Shown: positions 62,093 to 64,000 of the stretch, piece by piece
Numbering within the stretch: position 1 is the first letter of the stretch
Layout: each line of letters starts with the position of its first letter
Assembly: GCA_001599815.1 (NCBI GenBank)
Contig: BCIA01000005.1
Coordinates: 723,088-787,087, forward strand
Direction: 5' to 3'
DNA: 64,000 bases
DNA from: Furcasterigmium furcatum
Lineage: Eukaryota; Ascomycota; Sordariomycetes; Glomerellales; Plectosphaerellaceae
Notes under the pieces: generated by a model
The model's input: only the letters and a program-made list of their open reading frames with translations
Database searches by the model: none
What the model was told of the DNA's origin: nothing
Translations under genes and position numbers: made by a program

Positions 62093-63343
62093 GATGATGA
62101 GCAAGGCAGATTGATGGCTGAGAAGAAATAGGGCCAACGTCCGCTGCAGGAAACTCAAAGTGATTGTGATGGTTGATCATGGGAAGCAATAGAGCTGGTG
62201 ATGCGGCGGCCTTTTATAATCGTGAATCCATCGAGACCTACCCTCGACGTTGCGGCCCATGGACGCATCCGTCGTTTCGTCCATCTTGTAGATGCTGCGA
62301 AGCTCGCCATCCTTCTAGAATGGCAACGTTCCCGCGAGGGTAGACAGCCGCGAACGTTGCAGATCGCCGTGGGCGCCATTCCCGCGGGACGGTTCAGGGG
62401 TATTGAGTGCTTTCAGCGCTGTACCACGCGGGGTCCCCGTGTGTCTGGGGTTAAGGAATGCAGTCGTGGAATGCATATGCGTGCCAGCCACCCGGATCTT
62501 CAGTCTGCTTCAGGGCGGCAACGGGGTGGTGTCTTAGGTTGAGTGAGCCATGGCGATTCTGAGTGCCGAGACGAGGCTGGGGGGCTGAGACAAGCCGTTC
62601 CAACGGGGCACGGATGCAAAGCTGTGAGTAGGACTGGAATGTGGGCACCAGAAAGACAAGAGCTTTATGTAGGTAGAGCCCTCGTGTCGCCTTTTAATAC
62701 ATTCATCTTCCCGTTCCCGGAACCTGCAACGGTCGAAAAGCGGACGGGGCAGTTCTCATACCGAGAGCCGAAATCGTCCACTCCAGGAGATGTCGGAATT
62801 TCGAACACTCGAGAATGCAACGATCAACGGTGCTGAGAGCGTCAATCATGCTGTAATGCGCATCAGCATCCCATCTCAACACGAACGCAGGGGTTCATCT
62901 CGTGCACACAACGAGGATGATGAGCATGTCCAATGACAAGTTCTAATCAACCCAGGCTAATAAGTAACCAGGAGCCCGAGAATGCGAATCGCATTCTGGA
63001 AGGTCTGATTGATTGCAACCGCCAACGTCCACGAGGGTTCGAGGTCAAGTCAGAGAGAGCATGAGGTTGTCAGGAGGTTGACTCCGCCCTCTGGCTGTTG
63101 GCAGTGGGCTGTTCTTCAGTGGAGTCTAGGGGTCCAACCTCTTATCGCGATAACGCTAAGATGACGTGCATCTCCTCATGCAGCATCCACACCTCAGCTT
63201 GTTGAGCTTCCCGACCATCCTCAGTCAAGGTCTGGCCTGGATGCCAGCCCTCCGATCTATCAACGCCTGGCAGCCACCGAGATGGCATTATTAGTCTCAT
63301 ATCAACTGTAGCAGCACTGTCGTATTTACATCACCCATTCAAC
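62093..63343. other. Divergent promoter between the WSC gene and ATG17
   Basis: 1.25 kb. Holds the TATA box above. The rest is of mixed composition, with no gene, repeat or RNA seen. Confidence 0.5.
62211..62218 (-). promoter_or_regulatory. TATA box of the WSC/His-rich gene
   Basis: TATAAAAG on the minus strand, about 119 bp before the start codon at 62092; a strong match in the expected position. Confidence 0.5.
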
Positions 63344-64000
63344 ATGGCCACGCTGCCCTCCGACCGCAATAGGAGCGGAGCCTCGTCCCAATCCTCCGAG
63401 CGCGAGCCTTTGTCCGATTCCAGAGACAGATCCCAAGAGCACGCAGAACAAGAAGATGCCGTGTCTGTCGAGCTGCTCGTCGAGCACCTTCTGGCGGCCA
63501 AGCGCTCGCTTTCGTCGATGCAACACGTCCTTCGAGCGAACGACCTGGCGACACACGCCCGACAAGCCCACGAGGATGCCTGCATTCTCGACGCGCAGAC
63601 CAAGTTCCTCCAACAAATGATCATAAGGCAATGGGGTTTGCTCCGGAAGTTCAGGAGGGGGCTTAAGGGAACATACGATGCCGGGAAAGGCGACTTTGCG
63701 AATCTGGTCCATATCATGGACGCAACGAACGAGAAACTTCAGGATACGATCGGCTTCCTGCGAGATACCCCCGTGGAGAGGGCCTTCCGTCCCGACGTGG
63801 AGCAGTCCAGGACCCTGTTAGACTTTGTCGACGAGCAAGGAGTACACAGTTTGGTGGAGGCACTGAAGAAGTCTCTAAGCGACCTCCAGGTTCGGGATAC
63901 CCGAGACACGCGATGATCTTTCGGCAAGCTGACAATGCCCAGGGCATCCAGACGTCATTCGACGGCGACCTCTTGCGCTTCGATAACGACATGAGAGCGC
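63344..64000 (+). CDS. ATG17: Autophagy scaffold protein Atg17, N-terminal part
   Basis: Exon 1 is 63344-63889 (182 codons); a 53-nt intron (GTTCGG, branch GCTGAC, acceptor CCCAG) leads to exon 2 at 63943, which runs off the window. The spliced junction reads LSDLQGIQTSFDGDLLRFDNDMRA, matching the conserved Atg17 helix. Earlier parts also fit: VELLVEHLLAAKRSLSSMQHVLRANDLATHAR, a region of long helices, then YDAGKGDFANLV and LRDTPVERAFRP. The N-terminal 40 residues are a polar, disordered leader. Atg17 forms an elongated, S-shaped coiled-coil dimer that, with Atg29 and Atg31, builds the phagophore assembly site in bulk autophagy. About 200 aa are visible of an expected 450-500. Confidence 0.9.

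Overview
This window is nuclear DNA from a filamentous ascomycete, most probably a Sordariomycete. The evidence is the short spliceosomal introns (about 45-75 nt, GTRNGT donors, CTGAC/CTAAC-like branch sites), the GC-rich coding sequence, and the gene content: Zn2Cys6 regulators, an AA9 lytic polysaccharide monooxygenase, a GH71 alpha-1,3-glucanase, the sulfur regulator SCON-2/sconB, and Atg17. I found no rRNA, convincing tRNA, CRISPR array or intact transposon. Exon boundaries were worked out by hand from splice signals, reading phase and family alignment from memory. Every multi-exon model given here closes in frame.

Layout. 1-6 kb: the 3' end of a GH76 (Dcw1/Dfg5-type) cell-wall mannosidase, a short-chain dehydrogenase (SDR), and a 1215-aa membrane/amphipathic protein of the kind often mislabelled 'hoxa13', which ends in RDEL. 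6-8.7 kb is gene-poor. 8.7-18.4 kb: a secreted GH71 alpha-1,3-glucanase with four Cys-rich repeats, an HSL-type alpha/beta hydrolase, and an NmrA-like reductase transcribed divergently from a Zn2Cys6 regulator across an array of CGGAC repeats. 19.5-24.9 kb: the ER ubiquitin ligase Doa10. 25.3-29.7 kb: a FRE-type metalloreductase divergent from a BIM1/X325-like copper-binding GPI protein. 30-34 kb: arginyl-tRNA synthetase (two in-frame starts, likely mitochondrial and cytosolic forms) and formyltetrahydrofolate deformylase. 34-38.3 kb: three unrecognised genes, one of them bracketed by inverted repeats. 39-42.8 kb: a Gfo/Idh/MocA oxidoreductase and an SDR in tandem, then twinfilin. 43-48 kb: the mitochondrial succinate/fumarate carrier and the F-box/WD40 protein SCON-2. 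50-56 kb: a membrane-anchored histidine-type acid phosphatase, a second Zn2Cys6 regulator, and a third SDR. 56.8-62.1 kb: an AA9 monooxygenase with a long acidic tail carrying DDCPV repeats, and on the same strand a surface WSC protein with a GHHGG histidine-rich block. The window ends inside ATG17.

Two themes stand out. One is copper at the cell surface: a reductase/BIM1-like divergent pair with Mac1-like CTTGCTCA sites, a copper-dependent AA9 enzyme with an acidic, cysteine-studded tail, and a neighbouring histidine-rich wall protein. The other is wall and polysaccharide work: GH76, GH71, AA9 and WSC. The AA9/WSC pair is the best candidate here for something not yet described. The assembly has a 161-nt gap (57356-57516) in the AA9 linker and one ambiguous base (60611) in the His-rich block, which suggests both low-complexity regions were hard to assemble.
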